64,000 nucleotides of DNA from an uncultured bacterium (GTDB lineage Bacteria > Verrucomicrobiota > Kiritimatiellia > CAIKKV01 > CALHGX01). Under the pieces are notes generated by a model. It was not told the origin of the DNA. It saw only the letters and a program-made list of their open reading frames with translations, and ran no database searches. Shown piece by piece: positions 35,497-44,610 of the stretch. The translations under genes were made by a program, and so were the position numbers. How positions within the stretch are numbered: the first letter of the stretch is position 1; every line of letters starts with the position of its first letter. The stretch lies in the NCBI GenBank assembly GCA_938031185.1, contig CALHGX010000020.1, forward strand, positions 1 to 64,000, given 5' to 3'.

Positions 35497-36720
35497 ATGC
35501 AAGACACAATGCATAGAGGCACGCGACCCGGCCCTGTGAAGGCCGACGGCGTCACGCAGGCGCTGCATATGATTGAAGCGATTCGCGAGGCCTTGGGTGT
35601 CGAATCCGACTGGGTGCAGGTGCCTATCCGCGCCGTGCTTGCCAATCTGCCAGACCATTTGCGCGGGCCAGCTTGGAGCACGGCCTTCCCGGACGGGACC
35701 ATTGATCTGCCCAAAGAGGATTTGTTCCGACAGCTCGCCGCCGGAGCGGTTTCTTATCCATTGAGAGATTTGCTGCCGGATCTGCCGCCGCAATGGGTGG
35801 CCGATGTTCCCGAGGCCATGATCGCGCTCGATCTGCCAACGATAGTTCAGACCCTTCCGACGGACTGGATGGGCGGCTCAGCCAAAATGGCCGAGGACAT
35901 GGAAGAAGCGATGCGCATGCGGGATTATTTCGCTCCTGCCGCAGCGGCAGCCGATCCTGCATCTGCACAGCCATCGCCCCCTGCATCGCCGGCTCCCGCG
36001 CTTCCACGGCGCAAGAAGGCTCCTATTCCGGCGATCGTGCCCGGCCTATGGAACGGCGAGGAAACCGGTCCTGATGCGGCGGTCGCGGCGGTGGATATCA
36101 ACCGGGCCGGGATCGAGGAGCTTGTCCGCCTGCCCGGTGTGGGGCCAGCGCGTGCCGCCGCCATTGTGCGCGACCGCGAAACGCATGGGCGATTCAACGG
36201 TATTTACGATCTTACCCGGGTGCCGGGCATCGGGCGCCGTTTCTTCACGCGCATCACAGGCCTTTCGCTGCGAATCAAGGATCGGCGCGACCGCCATGAA
36301 CTGCTGAACGACCTTCTCGGCCTGCCGAAGGACGCCCGCCCCACCCTAGCTCAACTGACAACTCAAATAGCTGCCACGCTTGGCCTGGCCGGGGTTGTGA
36401 TGACGGGACGAGATGGCATTGCCCTCGCCTTCGCGGGTATGACGCCCGAGGAGGCAGGCCGCTTCGGAGCGTTGGTCCCCCAACTCTTCCGACGAACAGG
36501 CCGCTATTTGCGCCGCATGACCAAGGCGTCCGACACCCAGTGCCTCGCCCTTCCCATGGCTTCGCCCCCCTTGCTCTTGCTCGCCATGAACGAGTTCTTT
36601 CTCGTGGCGTCGTTGCCCGCCGATGCGAAGCTGGATCCGCTGCTGGAGAAAATGTTGCCGGTGGCAAAGGAATTGGACTGGCTGTTACGGCCACGCGCCG
36701 TGGCCCGTCCCTCTTGTTGA
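35497..36720 (+). CDS. Helix-hairpin-helix protein with Roadblock-like C-terminus
   Basis: Protein of 407 residues, not clearly recognised as a whole. The N-terminal part (about 20-135) holds a repeated pattern of short strands and LP-x-L segments. A Pro/Ala linker (about 145-195) follows. A ComEA-like HhH module (about 199-260) has INRAGIEELVRLPGVGPARA and VPGIGRRFF. The C-terminal 120 residues (LTTQIAATLGLAGVVMTGRDG, MNEFFLVASLP) read like a Roadblock/LC7 domain by pattern only. AGGA lies 8 nt before the ATG. It is transcribed divergently from mglAB, so a role with the MglA switch is plausible. Confidence 0.75.
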   Translation: MQDTMHRGTRPGPVKADGVTQALHMIEAIREALGVESDWVQVPIRAVLANLPDHLRGPAWSTAFPDGTIDLPKEDLFRQLAAGAVSYPLRDLLPDLPPQWVADVPEAMIALDLPTIVQTLPTDWMGGSAKMAEDMEEAMRMRDYFAPAAAAADPASAQPSPPASPAPALPRRKKAPIPAIVPGLWNGEETGPDAAVAAVDINRAGIEELVRLPGVGPARAAAIVRDRETHGRFNGIYDLTRVPGIGRRFFTRITGLSLRIKDRRDRHELLNDLLGLPKDARPTLAQLTTQIAATLGLAGVVMTGRDGIALAFAGMTPEEAGRFGALVPQLFRRTGRYLRRMTKASDTQCLALPMASPPLLLLAMNEFFLVASLPADAKLDPLLEKMLPVAKELDWLLRPRAVARPSC

Positions 36721-36750
36721 ACAAGGCAGCGAGCATTCAGCCGCGGTTTT

Positions 36751-37125
36751 TCAAGCGTCCGACGGAAGGTAGCGCTTGACGGTTTCGACCAGCGTGTCGA
36801 GCCCTTGATCTTTCACAATATAAGCCACGGCCCCCGCCCGCCGGGCATGTGTCTGAAGGATCTCGTGAGCATGAAGCGACAGCACAATCACCTTGGAATT
36901 CGGCGACGCTTTCAATATGCGCCGCATGGCCTCCAATCCGTTCAGAACAGGCAAGACCAGGTCCATCAGCACGATGTGCGGCTGATGGCGAACAGCCAAA
37001 TGCACTGCTTCCCGCCCCGTTCGCGTCTCCAAGCACAGCGCCCCTGGAAAAGACCGGACGATCTCTTCCCGAATGTGTCCGCGAAGCTCATCGTGGTCTT
37101 CTGCGATGAGAATGATCGGACCCAT
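36751..37125 (-). CDS. Single-domain response regulator
   Basis: Stand-alone receiver domain of 124 residues. The acidic pair is E9/D10, the phosphoacceptor is D55 in VLMDLVLP, and the switch Ser (VIVLS) and Lys (YIVKD) are in place. There is no output domain, so it acts by protein contact or phosphotransfer, as CheY- or FrzZ-like proteins do. It converges on the HhH gene with a 30-bp gap and shares a neighbourhood with mglAB. No histidine kinase is seen nearby. The 279 bp upstream of it (to nadB) hold no gene or clear promoter. Confidence 0.88.
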   Translation of the reverse strand: MGPIILIAEDHDELRGHIREEIVRSFPGALCLETRTGREAVHLAVRHQPHIVLMDLVLPVLNGLEAMRRILKASPNSKVIVLSLHAHEILQTHARRAGAVAYIVKDQGLDTLVETVKRYLPSDA

Positions 37126-37404
37126 TGCGCCTCCCGATACGACGCTCGTGATCAGATGAGAAGAAAGCTGTTCACTCAGTCAAAAAGAGGTCAACCCGGC
37201 CCCCACAACACCACCCCGCCGCTCGTTCCTTGGCAATACAGCCTGCCTTCTTTGGCATTGTAACGCCCTTCTTCCGTATGCCGTATGAACGATTTCTGAC
37301 GCAATCTAAACGGGAACCTAGCAAACCTTTCAAGCCGTTGCACGGGCTTTTTGCTTTGCGCAGAACGCGCATGTCTCCTGGCTGTCGGATTGAGGAGAGG
37401 CTGC

Positions 37405-39063
37405 TCACCACGCGCGCCATCCTGGCGGATCTTGAATGATGGTGTTCACACCCATGAGCGCATCCGAAGGTGCTGGGTAATCCAGCATGTTGTGCAACCC
37501 CCTACTCTCCTTACGGCTCAATGCGGACCGAATAATCAATTCTGCAACATCCGCGATGTTTCGCAGTTCCAGTATGTCGGAGGTGATGAGGTAATCCAGA
37601 TAGTATTGCCGGATTTCACAGCGCAGGTTCCTGATTCGGCGCTCAGCCCGCTCAAGACGTTTCACCGAACGAACGATCCCTACATAGTCCCACATGCAGG
37701 TTCGCACTTCATTCCAGTTGTGTTCGACCACGATCGCTTCGTCGCTGGGAACGGCCGCGCCGGATTCCCAGGGGGGAATCGCCAAGGACGGTGCGGCCCC
37801 TTCCCCTCGCGTCACAATCCCATCGGCCATGCGCCGGGCGCAAACCAACGCTTCCAGCAATGAATTGCTGGCCAGACGATTCGCTCCGTGCAGCCCCGTG
37901 CAGGCCGTTTCGCCGCAGGCATACAACCCCGGCATGGCCGTTCGTCCATCCACCCCCGCCTGCACCCCCCCGCAAAAATAATGCGCGGCGGGAACCACAG
38001 GAATCAAATCCTTCGACATGTCCAAGCCCAGCGACAGCAGTTTTGCGTAGATGTTCGGAAACCGCTTCTTCAAGTACCGCCGGGATCGGCCACGGATATC
38101 CAGATAAACGCACGGCGCCCCAGTCAGCTTCATCTCGTGATCAATTGCGCGGGCCACAATGTCCCTCGGAGCTAGTTCTCCACGCGCGTCGTACTTGCTC
38201 ATAAATGGCCGCCCATCGGCATGAACCAGCTTCGCGCCCTCCCCGCGCACCGCTTCGCTGATCAGAAACGACCGCGCTTCAGGATGAAAAAGGCAGGTAG
38301 GGTGAAACTGAATAAACTCCATGTTCTGTATCGGAAGCCCCGCGCGCCAGGCCATCGCCACGCCATCCCCCGTGGCAATGTCGGGATTCGTGGTGTAAAG
38401 ATAGACCTTTCCGCCGCCGCCGGTCGCCAAAATCGTCGCGCCCGAGCGAACGGCCAGCACTTCGTTGGTGTTTTCGTCCAAAATATACACGCCCACGCAG
38501 CGATTCTCGCGCCCGGCGCCGGCCTCCCCACAATCAGAACCGCGGGACGACAAACTGTCGATCCAACCCGTAGTGATCAAGTCAATCGCCATTGCGTGTT
38601 CCAGAAACGTGATTGCCGTCTCGGCTTGCGCCCGGCCTAGCAGCACGGACTCCACTTCGCGACCGGTGATGTCGCCGGCATGCAGTACGCGGCGCCGCGA
38701 GTGCCCGCCTTCGCGGCCCAAATCGTACCGAGGCCCCTCCCCGCCGCTCAGCCGCTCCGTAAATTCCACACCGTACGCTTCCAGTTCCGCAATGCTTTCA
38801 GGGCCCGCCGCCACGACCTCCCGCACCACTGCCTCGTCGCAAAGTCCAGCCCCCGCATCCAACGTGTCCTGCACATGCTGTTCGAAGCTGTCTTCCGACG
38901 CCATGACGCAGGCAATACCCCCCTGCGCGTAGTTGGTGTTGCTCTCCGCGCGAGCCTTCTTGGTCACCACCATCACCCGTCCATGGCGCGCCAGATGAAG
39001 CGCGGACATCAGCCCCGCAATGCCGCTGCCGATAACCAGATAGTCGGTGTCAAGCGTTCTCAT
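37405..39063 (-). CDS. nadB: L-aspartate oxidase
   Basis: FAD flavoprotein of 552 residues catalysing the first step of NAD synthesis, aspartate to iminoaspartate. It has the FAD-binding start YLVIGSGIAGLMSALHLA, SNTNYAQGGIACV, FIQFHPTCLF and the C-terminal ACGETACTGLHGANRLASN typical of the fumarate reductase/NadB family. The start at 39063 (MRTLDTDYLVIGSG) has a G-rich ribosome site; the 75-codon longer frame is rejected. In anaerobes the electron acceptor is usually fumarate. nadA and nadC are not adjacent. Confidence 0.93.
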   Translation of the reverse strand: MRTLDTDYLVIGSGIAGLMSALHLARHGRVMVVTKKARAESNTNYAQGGIACVMASEDSFEQHVQDTLDAGAGLCDEAVVREVVAAGPESIAELEAYGVEFTERLSGGEGPRYDLGREGGHSRRRVLHAGDITGREVESVLLGRAQAETAITFLEHAMAIDLITTGWIDSLSSRGSDCGEAGAGRENRCVGVYILDENTNEVLAVRSGATILATGGGGKVYLYTTNPDIATGDGVAMAWRAGLPIQNMEFIQFHPTCLFHPEARSFLISEAVRGEGAKLVHADGRPFMSKYDARGELAPRDIVARAIDHEMKLTGAPCVYLDIRGRSRRYLKKRFPNIYAKLLSLGLDMSKDLIPVVPAAHYFCGGVQAGVDGRTAMPGLYACGETACTGLHGANRLASNSLLEALVCARRMADGIVTRGEGAAPSLAIPPWESGAAVPSDEAIVVEHNWNEVRTCMWDYVGIVRSVKRLERAERRIRNLRCEIRQYYLDYLITSDILELRNIADVAELIIRSALSRKESRGLHNMLDYPAPSDALMGVNTIIQDPPGWRAW

Positions 39064-39212
39064 GTGATGAACCCCCTGCGCTGGGTTCACGATACGACGG
39101 CCTTTCGCCGCGGTCAATCCGGCGCCTCCACCCTCCCGCTCGACCGCCACAATTGGCGCTTCCCTGGTCGTGATTTCGCCCGATCGCCCCCGCCGTGCCT
39201 CTTCAGCACGGA

Positions 39213-39240
39213 TTGACAAAACCGCACGGCAACATAGCAT
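39213..39240 (+). promoter_or_regulatory. Putative sigma-70 promoter of gdhA
   Basis: TTGACA (39213-39218), 16 bp, TAGCAT (39235-39240). The predicted start point is near 39247, immediately before the ATG at 39248. The mRNA is therefore either leaderless or translated from the in-frame ATG at 39266 with a short leader; neither start has a ribosome site. Confidence 0.5.
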
Positions 39241-39247
39241 CACCGTT

Positions 39248-40516
39248 ATGCCTATCGCATCCGAGATGACCGCTTTCGACTCTGCCAAGGCGTTGTTCAG
39301 CCGTTATGCGGAGTCATTGCAATTGGAAAAGCGATACCCCGGCCGGCGCCTCCACGAACGGCTGACCTTGCCGGATCGCTCGGTCGAGTTTCGTTTGACC
39401 CTGCAGTTGGATCGCGGCGACACGCTCATAACCCAGGGATATCGGGTCCAATTCAACGACGATCGCGGTCCTTACAAGGGCGGCTTGCGTTTCCATCCTC
39501 TGGTGGATCTGGAGGAGGTCAAGGCGCTGGCGTTCTGGATGTATCTGAAGACCGCCGTTGTGGAAATCCCTTTCGGGGGCGCCAAGGGCGGCATTCGCGT
39601 GGACTACGAGAATCTGACTCTTGCGGAGAAGGAACGGCTGACCAAAAAATACGTCTTGGTGCTCGGCGACGAAATCGGCCCCGAGAAGGACATCCCCGCC
39701 CCTGACGTCAACACGGGTGAACGCGAAATGGCTTGGATTATGGACGCGTGGCGCATGCACCACGGCCGATACGAACGCGGCGTGGTCACCGGCAAGCCGG
39801 TTGCCGTGGGCGGCTCCCAAGGCCGAACGTCCGCCACCGGACGAGGCGTCTTCTTCTGCATTGAGGAGGCCGCCCGCGAAATGAAGCTGGACCTGGCTCA
39901 ATGCGCCGCTGCCGTTCAGGGCTTCGGCAATGTGGGCCGACATGCCGCGTTATTCCTCCACCAGGCCGGCGTCCGTGTGACGGCCGTCTCGGATGTTCAT
40001 GGCGCCATCCGCAACTCCCAGGGGCTGGACATTCCTGGGCTGATCCGCCATGTCCAAGAGGCCGGTCAGGTGGCCGGCTTTAAGGGTGGCGACTCGTTCG
40101 CTCGCGATGATCTCTTCTTTGAACCCGTGGACATCCTTGTGCCGGCAGCTTTGGAAAACGCTATCACGGCCGAGAGGGCTGAACGCATCCAAGCACGTCT
40201 CGTGGCGGAAGGCGCCAACGGCCCCACCACGCCGGATGCAATCGCTTTGTTGGGCGAAAAAGGCGTCACGGTAATCCCGGACATCCTCTGCAATGCCGGC
40301 GGCGTCACCGTCAGCTATTTCGAGTGGGTGCAGAACCGTCAGGAGTTCTATTGGAGCGCGGAACAAGTGGACCATGAGTTGCGCGCCGTGATGGTGCGGG
40401 CTTACCGGCAGGTCGCCGCAGAGGCAGCTTCTCAGCGCTGCACCCTGCGCGAAGCCGCTTATCGCCTCGCCATCGCACGGGTGGCTGACGCCGCCCATCG
40501 CCGCGGTGCGCAATAG
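39248..40516 (+). CDS. gdhA: Glutamate dehydrogenase
   Basis: Glu/Leu/Phe/Val dehydrogenase family enzyme of 422 residues, interconverting glutamate and 2-oxoglutarate plus ammonia. It has YKGGLRFHPLVDLEEVKALAFWM (in part), the catalytic Lys region TAVVEIPFGGAKGG, PDVNTGEREMAWI and the Rossmann loop AVQGFGNVGRHAA. ATG at 39248 is used here; 39266 (MTAFDSAKALF) is an equally good start given the promoter position. Coenzyme preference cannot be read safely. A nadB gene lies divergently. Confidence 0.92.
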   Translation: MPIASEMTAFDSAKALFSRYAESLQLEKRYPGRRLHERLTLPDRSVEFRLTLQLDRGDTLITQGYRVQFNDDRGPYKGGLRFHPLVDLEEVKALAFWMYLKTAVVEIPFGGAKGGIRVDYENLTLAEKERLTKKYVLVLGDEIGPEKDIPAPDVNTGEREMAWIMDAWRMHHGRYERGVVTGKPVAVGGSQGRTSATGRGVFFCIEEAAREMKLDLAQCAAAVQGFGNVGRHAALFLHQAGVRVTAVSDVHGAIRNSQGLDIPGLIRHVQEAGQVAGFKGGDSFARDDLFFEPVDILVPAALENAITAERAERIQARLVAEGANGPTTPDAIALLGEKGVTVIPDILCNAGGVTVSYFEWVQNRQEFYWSAEQVDHELRAVMVRAYRQVAAEAASQRCTLREAAYRLAIARVADAAHRRGAQ

Positions 40517-40538
40517 CTCTCATCGAAAACGAGGTGCC

Positions 40539-41477
40539 ATGAAAACCCGAATCTGGCCGTTCTTGCGCGTGATGGCCGCGATCGGAATGTGCGTGGAACC
40601 GTTGTTCGCCGAACAAGTGCGGGTGCTGTGCACCACGTTTCCGATCCATCAAATTACACGGAATGTCACGGCCGGACACATGGACACGAAGGTGGAGCTG
40701 CTGCTGCCCGCTTCACTGGGCTGTCCGCACCACTACGCGTTGACGCCGCAGGACTTGCAAAAGCTGGGGCGCGCTGACGTCCTGGTAGTGAACGGGCTCG
40801 GGCTGGAAGAGTTCCTTGGAGCGCCGGTGAAAGCCGCTAACCCTCGTTTGCTGATCGTGGACAGTTCCGTGGGCATCACAGGGCTGCTCCCGTATGCTAA
40901 CGATTGCTGCGCTCACAATCATAATGACGAGCACGCGCATGCGCCAGACGACAAAGGCGTGAACCCGCACCTTTTCGCCAGTCCGCGCCAAACGGCGCAG
41001 CTCGCTATGAACATCGCTGCAGGGCTCGCGAAAGCACGGCCGGACGGCGAGGCCATCTATTTTAAGAACGCTACTAACTATGCCGAACGCATGCACATGC
41101 TGGCCGACGAAATGGCCTCCATGGTGAAGACATTGAGCAACAACCGCATCGTTCAATCGCACGGCGCCCTCGACTATCTGGCCCGCGACATTGGGCTGGA
41201 GGTGGTCGCCAGCATGCAGCCGCACGGCCAGGAACCATCCGCAGCCGAAATGCTGGCTTTGATCAAGACCATCCGTGCGATGAAGGCTGGCGCCATACTC
41301 ACAGAACCGCAATACGCGACCGGCGTTGGGCAAACACTAGCCAAGGAAGTTGGCCTCCCCGTCGCCATGCTGGATCCCGGCGCGTCGGGACCGGAGGACG
41401 CCCCGCTGGACTACTACGAGAAGCTGATGCGGAAGAACCTGGAGACGCTGCGTGCAACACTTGGAGACCAGTCCTGA
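40539..41477 (+). CDS. znuA: Zinc ABC transporter, periplasmic binding protein
   Basis: Cluster A-I (TroA/ZnuA) metal-binding protein of 312 residues with a signal peptide (FLRVMAAIGMCVEPLFAEQ). Metal ligands are His in GCPHHYALTP and VNPHLFASP, a later His in IVQSHGALDYLAR, and an acidic ligand in the MLDPG segment. A His/Asp-rich loop (CCAHNHNDEHAHAPDD) between the first and second His is the mark of zinc rather than manganese transporters. GAGG precedes the ATG. It begins 22 bp after gdhA. Confidence 0.9.
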   Translation: MKTRIWPFLRVMAAIGMCVEPLFAEQVRVLCTTFPIHQITRNVTAGHMDTKVELLLPASLGCPHHYALTPQDLQKLGRADVLVVNGLGLEEFLGAPVKAANPRLLIVDSSVGITGLLPYANDCCAHNHNDEHAHAPDDKGVNPHLFASPRQTAQLAMNIAAGLAKARPDGEAIYFKNATNYAERMHMLADEMASMVKTLSNNRIVQSHGALDYLARDIGLEVVASMQPHGQEPSAAEMLALIKTIRAMKAGAILTEPQYATGVGQTLAKEVGLPVAMLDPGASGPEDAPLDYYEKLMRKNLETLRATLGDQS

Positions 41478-42282
41478 CCATTCGACCGTGAGCCCTTCGG
41501 CGAAGGCGGTCGTTTTTGAGCAGGTCAGCGTTCGGTTGAACAACGTTTCCATCCTGGAGGATGTGACGGCGACGGTTCCACGCGGCGAGATCACCGCCGT
41601 CGTCGGACCCAATGGGGCAGGGAAGACCACACTCTTGCTGGCGCTGCTGGGGCAGGTCCCATTCTCTGGCAATATCCGCACCGAAAGAGCTGCAGCCGGC
41701 CGTCCCTGCAACGTGGGCTACGTTCCGCAGCGGTTGCAGTTCGACCGCGGACTGCCAATAACGGTTTGCGACTTGCTGGTCATGGGGTGCCAACGAATTC
41801 CGCTATGGCTTGGGATACGTCGCGCCTGGCGCAGCCAGGCGCGGGAGTTGCTGGCGGCCGTCCGCGCAGAGCACCTCGAAAGAAGACGACTCGGCGTGCT
41901 CTCCGGAGGAGAGATCCAGCGGATCATGCTGGCGCTGGCCTTGGCCCAGACGCCGGATCTGCTCGTCCTCGATGAACCCGCAGGCGGCGTGGACATTCAG
42001 GGCGGCCAGATGTTTTGCGAGCTGCTCGAAAGGCTGCGCCGTGAGCGCGCTTTCACGCCGCTCATGGTCACCCACGACTTGGCCACCGTCACGCATCACG
42101 CCACACACGTCATCATGCTGAACCGCCGCGTCGTGGCCGAAGGGCCACCCCGCGCCGTTTTGACTCCTCAAAACCTCGGTGCCGTATTCGGTATGCATAT
42201 GGGCTTGGCGGATGCGCGCGCATTACCGGACGGCAGCTCGACTTGTACCTGCCCACAGTGCGGTGAAAAACGCCATGATTGA
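41452..42282 (+). CDS. znuC: Zinc ABC transporter, ATP-binding protein, GTG start
   Basis: ABC ATPase of 276 residues. Walker A is GPNGAGKTT, the signature is LSGGEIQR, Walker B is DLLVLDEPAGG and the H-loop is VTHDL. The extra C-terminal CTCPQCGEKRHD has a Cys/His pair that could sense or bind zinc. GTG at 41452 overlaps the end of znuA by 26 nt and has GGAG 7 nt upstream. Confidence 0.92.
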   Translation: MQHLETSPDHSTVSPSAKAVVFEQVSVRLNNVSILEDVTATVPRGEITAVVGPNGAGKTTLLLALLGQVPFSGNIRTERAAAGRPCNVGYVPQRLQFDRGLPITVCDLLVMGCQRIPLWLGIRRAWRSQARELLAAVRAEHLERRRLGVLSGGEIQRIMLALALAQTPDLLVLDEPAGGVDIQGGQMFCELLERLRRERAFTPLMVTHDLATVTHHATHVIMLNRRVVAEGPPRAVLTPQNLGAVFGMHMGLADARALPDGSSTCTCPQCGEKRHD

Positions 42283-43129
42283 CTTTTCGCCCATCCACGA
42301 TCTGCTGGGGCGGCTGTTGCCTTTCGAATGTCTTCAGGCCCGTTTCATGCAACAAGCCCTGCTGGGGCTTTTGCTCATCGCCCCAATGGCCGCCGCCATG
42401 GGCGTCCAAGTCGTGAATCTCCGCATGGCCTTTTTTGCCGACGCAATCAGTCATTCGGCCTTTGCGGGCGTGGCCTTGGGGCTGATCCTCGCCGTGGGCC
42501 CGCAGTGGACCATGCCGCTTTTTGGCCTGCTGGTGGGATTGGCCATTATGGCGCTCCAACGGCGCAGTACACTATCTACCGACGCGGTGATTGGCGTGGT
42601 CTTCGCGGCCGTGGTCGCTTTCGGACTCGCCATCGTCAGTCGCCAACCAAACATCGCGCGCGATCTCCAACGTTTTCTCTATGGGGACATCCTGACAATT
42701 GGAGATCACGGCATACGAAGTCTCGCCGCCCTGTTCGTGGCGGTGTTTGTCTTCCAAATCTGGGGATACAACCGTCTGCTGTACATTGGACTGAACCCTG
42801 TGGTGGCGCAGACTCATGGCGTGCAGGTGACGACTTACCAGTACGCTTTTGCTGGGCTAACTGCACTCGTGGTGATATTCTCGATCTGGGCGGTCGGAGT
42901 GCTGCTCGTAACGGCCTTGCTGATCGTTCCCGCCGCAGCCGCGCGCGGCTTCGCACGCTCCGCGGGTTCGACCTTCTGGTGGGCCATGCTGGTCAGCGTC
43001 ACCTCCGCCGTGGCAGGCTTGCTGATTTCCGCCCAACCGTGGGCCCGGACCGCCACAGGTCCAACGATCATTCTTTGCGCGTTCGGGTGGTTTCTTGTCA
43101 GCCAGCTTTACGCCGCCTTAAGGCAGTAA
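42275..43129 (+). CDS. znuB: Zinc ABC transporter, permease protein
   Basis: ABC-3 family permease of 284 residues with about eight hydrophobic segments. Conserved parts are FFADAISHSAFAGVALG and VGVLLVTALLIVPAAAAR. The start overlaps znuC by 8 nt, completing a tight znuACB operon that imports zinc when scarce. No Zur box was recognised upstream of znuA. Confidence 0.92.
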   Translation: MIDFSPIHDLLGRLLPFECLQARFMQQALLGLLLIAPMAAAMGVQVVNLRMAFFADAISHSAFAGVALGLILAVGPQWTMPLFGLLVGLAIMALQRRSTLSTDAVIGVVFAAVVAFGLAIVSRQPNIARDLQRFLYGDILTIGDHGIRSLAALFVAVFVFQIWGYNRLLYIGLNPVVAQTHGVQVTTYQYAFAGLTALVVIFSIWAVGVLLVTALLIVPAAAARGFARSAGSTFWWAMLVSVTSAVAGLLISAQPWARTATGPTIILCAFGWFLVSQLYAALRQ

Positions 43130-43159
43130 AACATGCCTCGTCCGATCATCTCGCAACGC

Positions 43160-43180
43160 AACGGCCGGACGCAGGCCGTT
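43160..43180 (+). terminator. Possible terminator hairpin after znuB
   Basis: Perfect 7-bp stem AACGGCC/GGCCGTT with a 7-nt loop, 30 bp downstream of the znuB stop. No T-run follows, so it may be a weak or Rho-assisted terminator. Confidence 0.3.
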
Positions 43181-43369
43181 ACACGCGTTTCCTTGCGCGT
43201 GTGTCATGCTTCTCAGAATTCATCTCCAGAATAGCGCTTTGCCGCGCAACAATGCCCCCTTAGGGCTTCAAAGCCAGTCTCAGCCCTTCGGTAGTGCACC
43301 CCGTTTTTTGGACAGGTAGCTAAGCCAAGATGTTGGCAGGATCGTGTCCAAGAAGACGGGGGTTGTGAG

Positions 43370-43648
43370 ATGGCAACGAAGAGGCGGAAGCATTCGGACG
43401 AATTCAAGGCGAAGGTGGCCCTGGAGGCGGTGAGAGGCGTTCGGACTTTGAGCGAGTTGAGTTCGATGTTCAAGGTCCACCCCACGGTGATCGCCCACTG
43501 GAAGCGGATGCTCGTCGAAGGAGCGGCGGGGGTGTTTGGGACAGGCAACGGCGGGTTGCCCAAGAGCGAGGAGGAGTTGACCGCGCCGCTGTATGAGCAG
43601 ATCGGCCGGCTGCAGATGGAGGTGGACTGGCTCAAAAAAAAGCTCTGA
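43370..43648 (+). CDS. IS3-family transposase OrfA
   Basis: HTH protein of 92 residues (MATKRRKHSDEFKAKVALEA...) that binds the element's ends; the HTH is in the first 60 residues and a short coiled coil (RLQMEVDWLKKKL) ends it. A run of eight A (43634-43641) with the slippery heptamer AAAAAAG lies just before the stop and would give the -1 frameshift to OrfB. The frame is intact, but the element cannot move by itself because OrfB is broken. Confidence 0.88.
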   Translation: MATKRRKHSDEFKAKVALEAVRGVRTLSELSSMFKVHPTVIAHWKRMLVEGAAGVFGTGNGGLPKSEEELTAPLYEQIGRLQMEVDWLKKKL

Positions 43649-44479
43649 GCCCGTCGGTGGAGGTCAAGCGCAGATGGATCGATCCGGAACATGGTGGGTT
43701 GTCGGTGGCGCGGCCGTGCGCGCTGGCGGGCCTGGCACGTTCCAGCGACTACTTCACGCCGACGGCGAGCGAGAGCGCCGAGAATCTGGCGCGGATGCGC
43801 AAGATCGACGAGCTGTATCTGGAGCGTCCGTTCTTCGGGTATCGGCGGATGGCCGGATGGTTGAGGGACCTGAAGTGGACGGTGAACGAGAAGCGGGTGT
43901 TGCGGCTGATGCGGTTGATGGGGCTGCAGGCGGTCGTGCCGGGGCCGTATACCAGCCGCCGAAGGTCTATCCGTACCTGCTGCGGGATCTGCGGATTGAG
44001 GCGCCGAACGAAGTCTGATGCGCGGATATCACCTACGGGCCGATGCGGCGGGGGTTCCTGTATCTGGTGGCGATCATGGACTGGTTCAGCCGCTACGTGC
44101 TGGCCTGGGATCTGTCCAACTCGCTGGAGACGGCGTTTGGCCTGGCGGCGCTGGATCGAGCGCTGGAACGAGGGGCGCCGGGAATCTTCAACACCGACCA
44201 GGGGTCGCAGTTCACCAGCGAGGAGTTCACGGCTCGGCTGGAGGCGGCGCAGGTGCGTATATCAGCATGGACGGCCGGGGCCGGGTGACGGACAACAACT
44301 TCATCGAGCGGTTGTGGCGCTCGGTCAAATACGAGGAGGTCTATCTGCGCGACTACGCCGACGGGGCGGAGGCGCGGCGCGGGCTGGAACGCTACTTCCG
44401 GTTCTACAACACCGAGCGCCGGCATCAAGCCCTGGGCCATCGGACGCCGAGGGAAGTTCACATGGCCCGAGCGGCCTGA
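43642..44479 (+). pseudogene. IS3-family transposase OrfB, broken
   Basis: DDE integrase-core transposase in pieces. The N-terminal part (VKRRWIDPEHGGLSVARPCAL to GLQAVVPGPYTSR) is in one frame to about 43960. It continues in a second frame (KVYPYLLRDLRIEAPNEV) to a TGA at 44016-44018, where the family has Trp. After the stop the same frame gives ADITYGPMRRGFLYLVAIMDWF to about 44260, and a further frameshift leads to SMDGRGRVTDNNFIERLWRS through 44479. Two frameshifts and one nonsense change mean it is inactive. Confidence 0.88.
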
Positions 44480-44610
44480 TCCGTTACCGCCACGGCATGG
44501 CCGGCGACGGGGCGGCGCGCCGCCCCCTAGGGGGCGGGGATAGGGACCAGACAAGGAGGTGGACAACCGAAAGAACATTAGCTTACTTTACCCGTAGAAC
44601 TGTCCAATCA

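Noticed and set aside
37332-37352. AAGCC...GGCTT followed by TTTTT on the plus strand as a terminator
   Set aside because: Only a 5-bp stem, and no plus-strand gene reads into it; on the minus strand, where nadB ends, there is no T-run.
37172-37420. 82-codon minus-strand frame between nadB and the response regulator
   Set aside because: Overlaps the nadB 3' end, has no ribosome site and no protein-like pattern.
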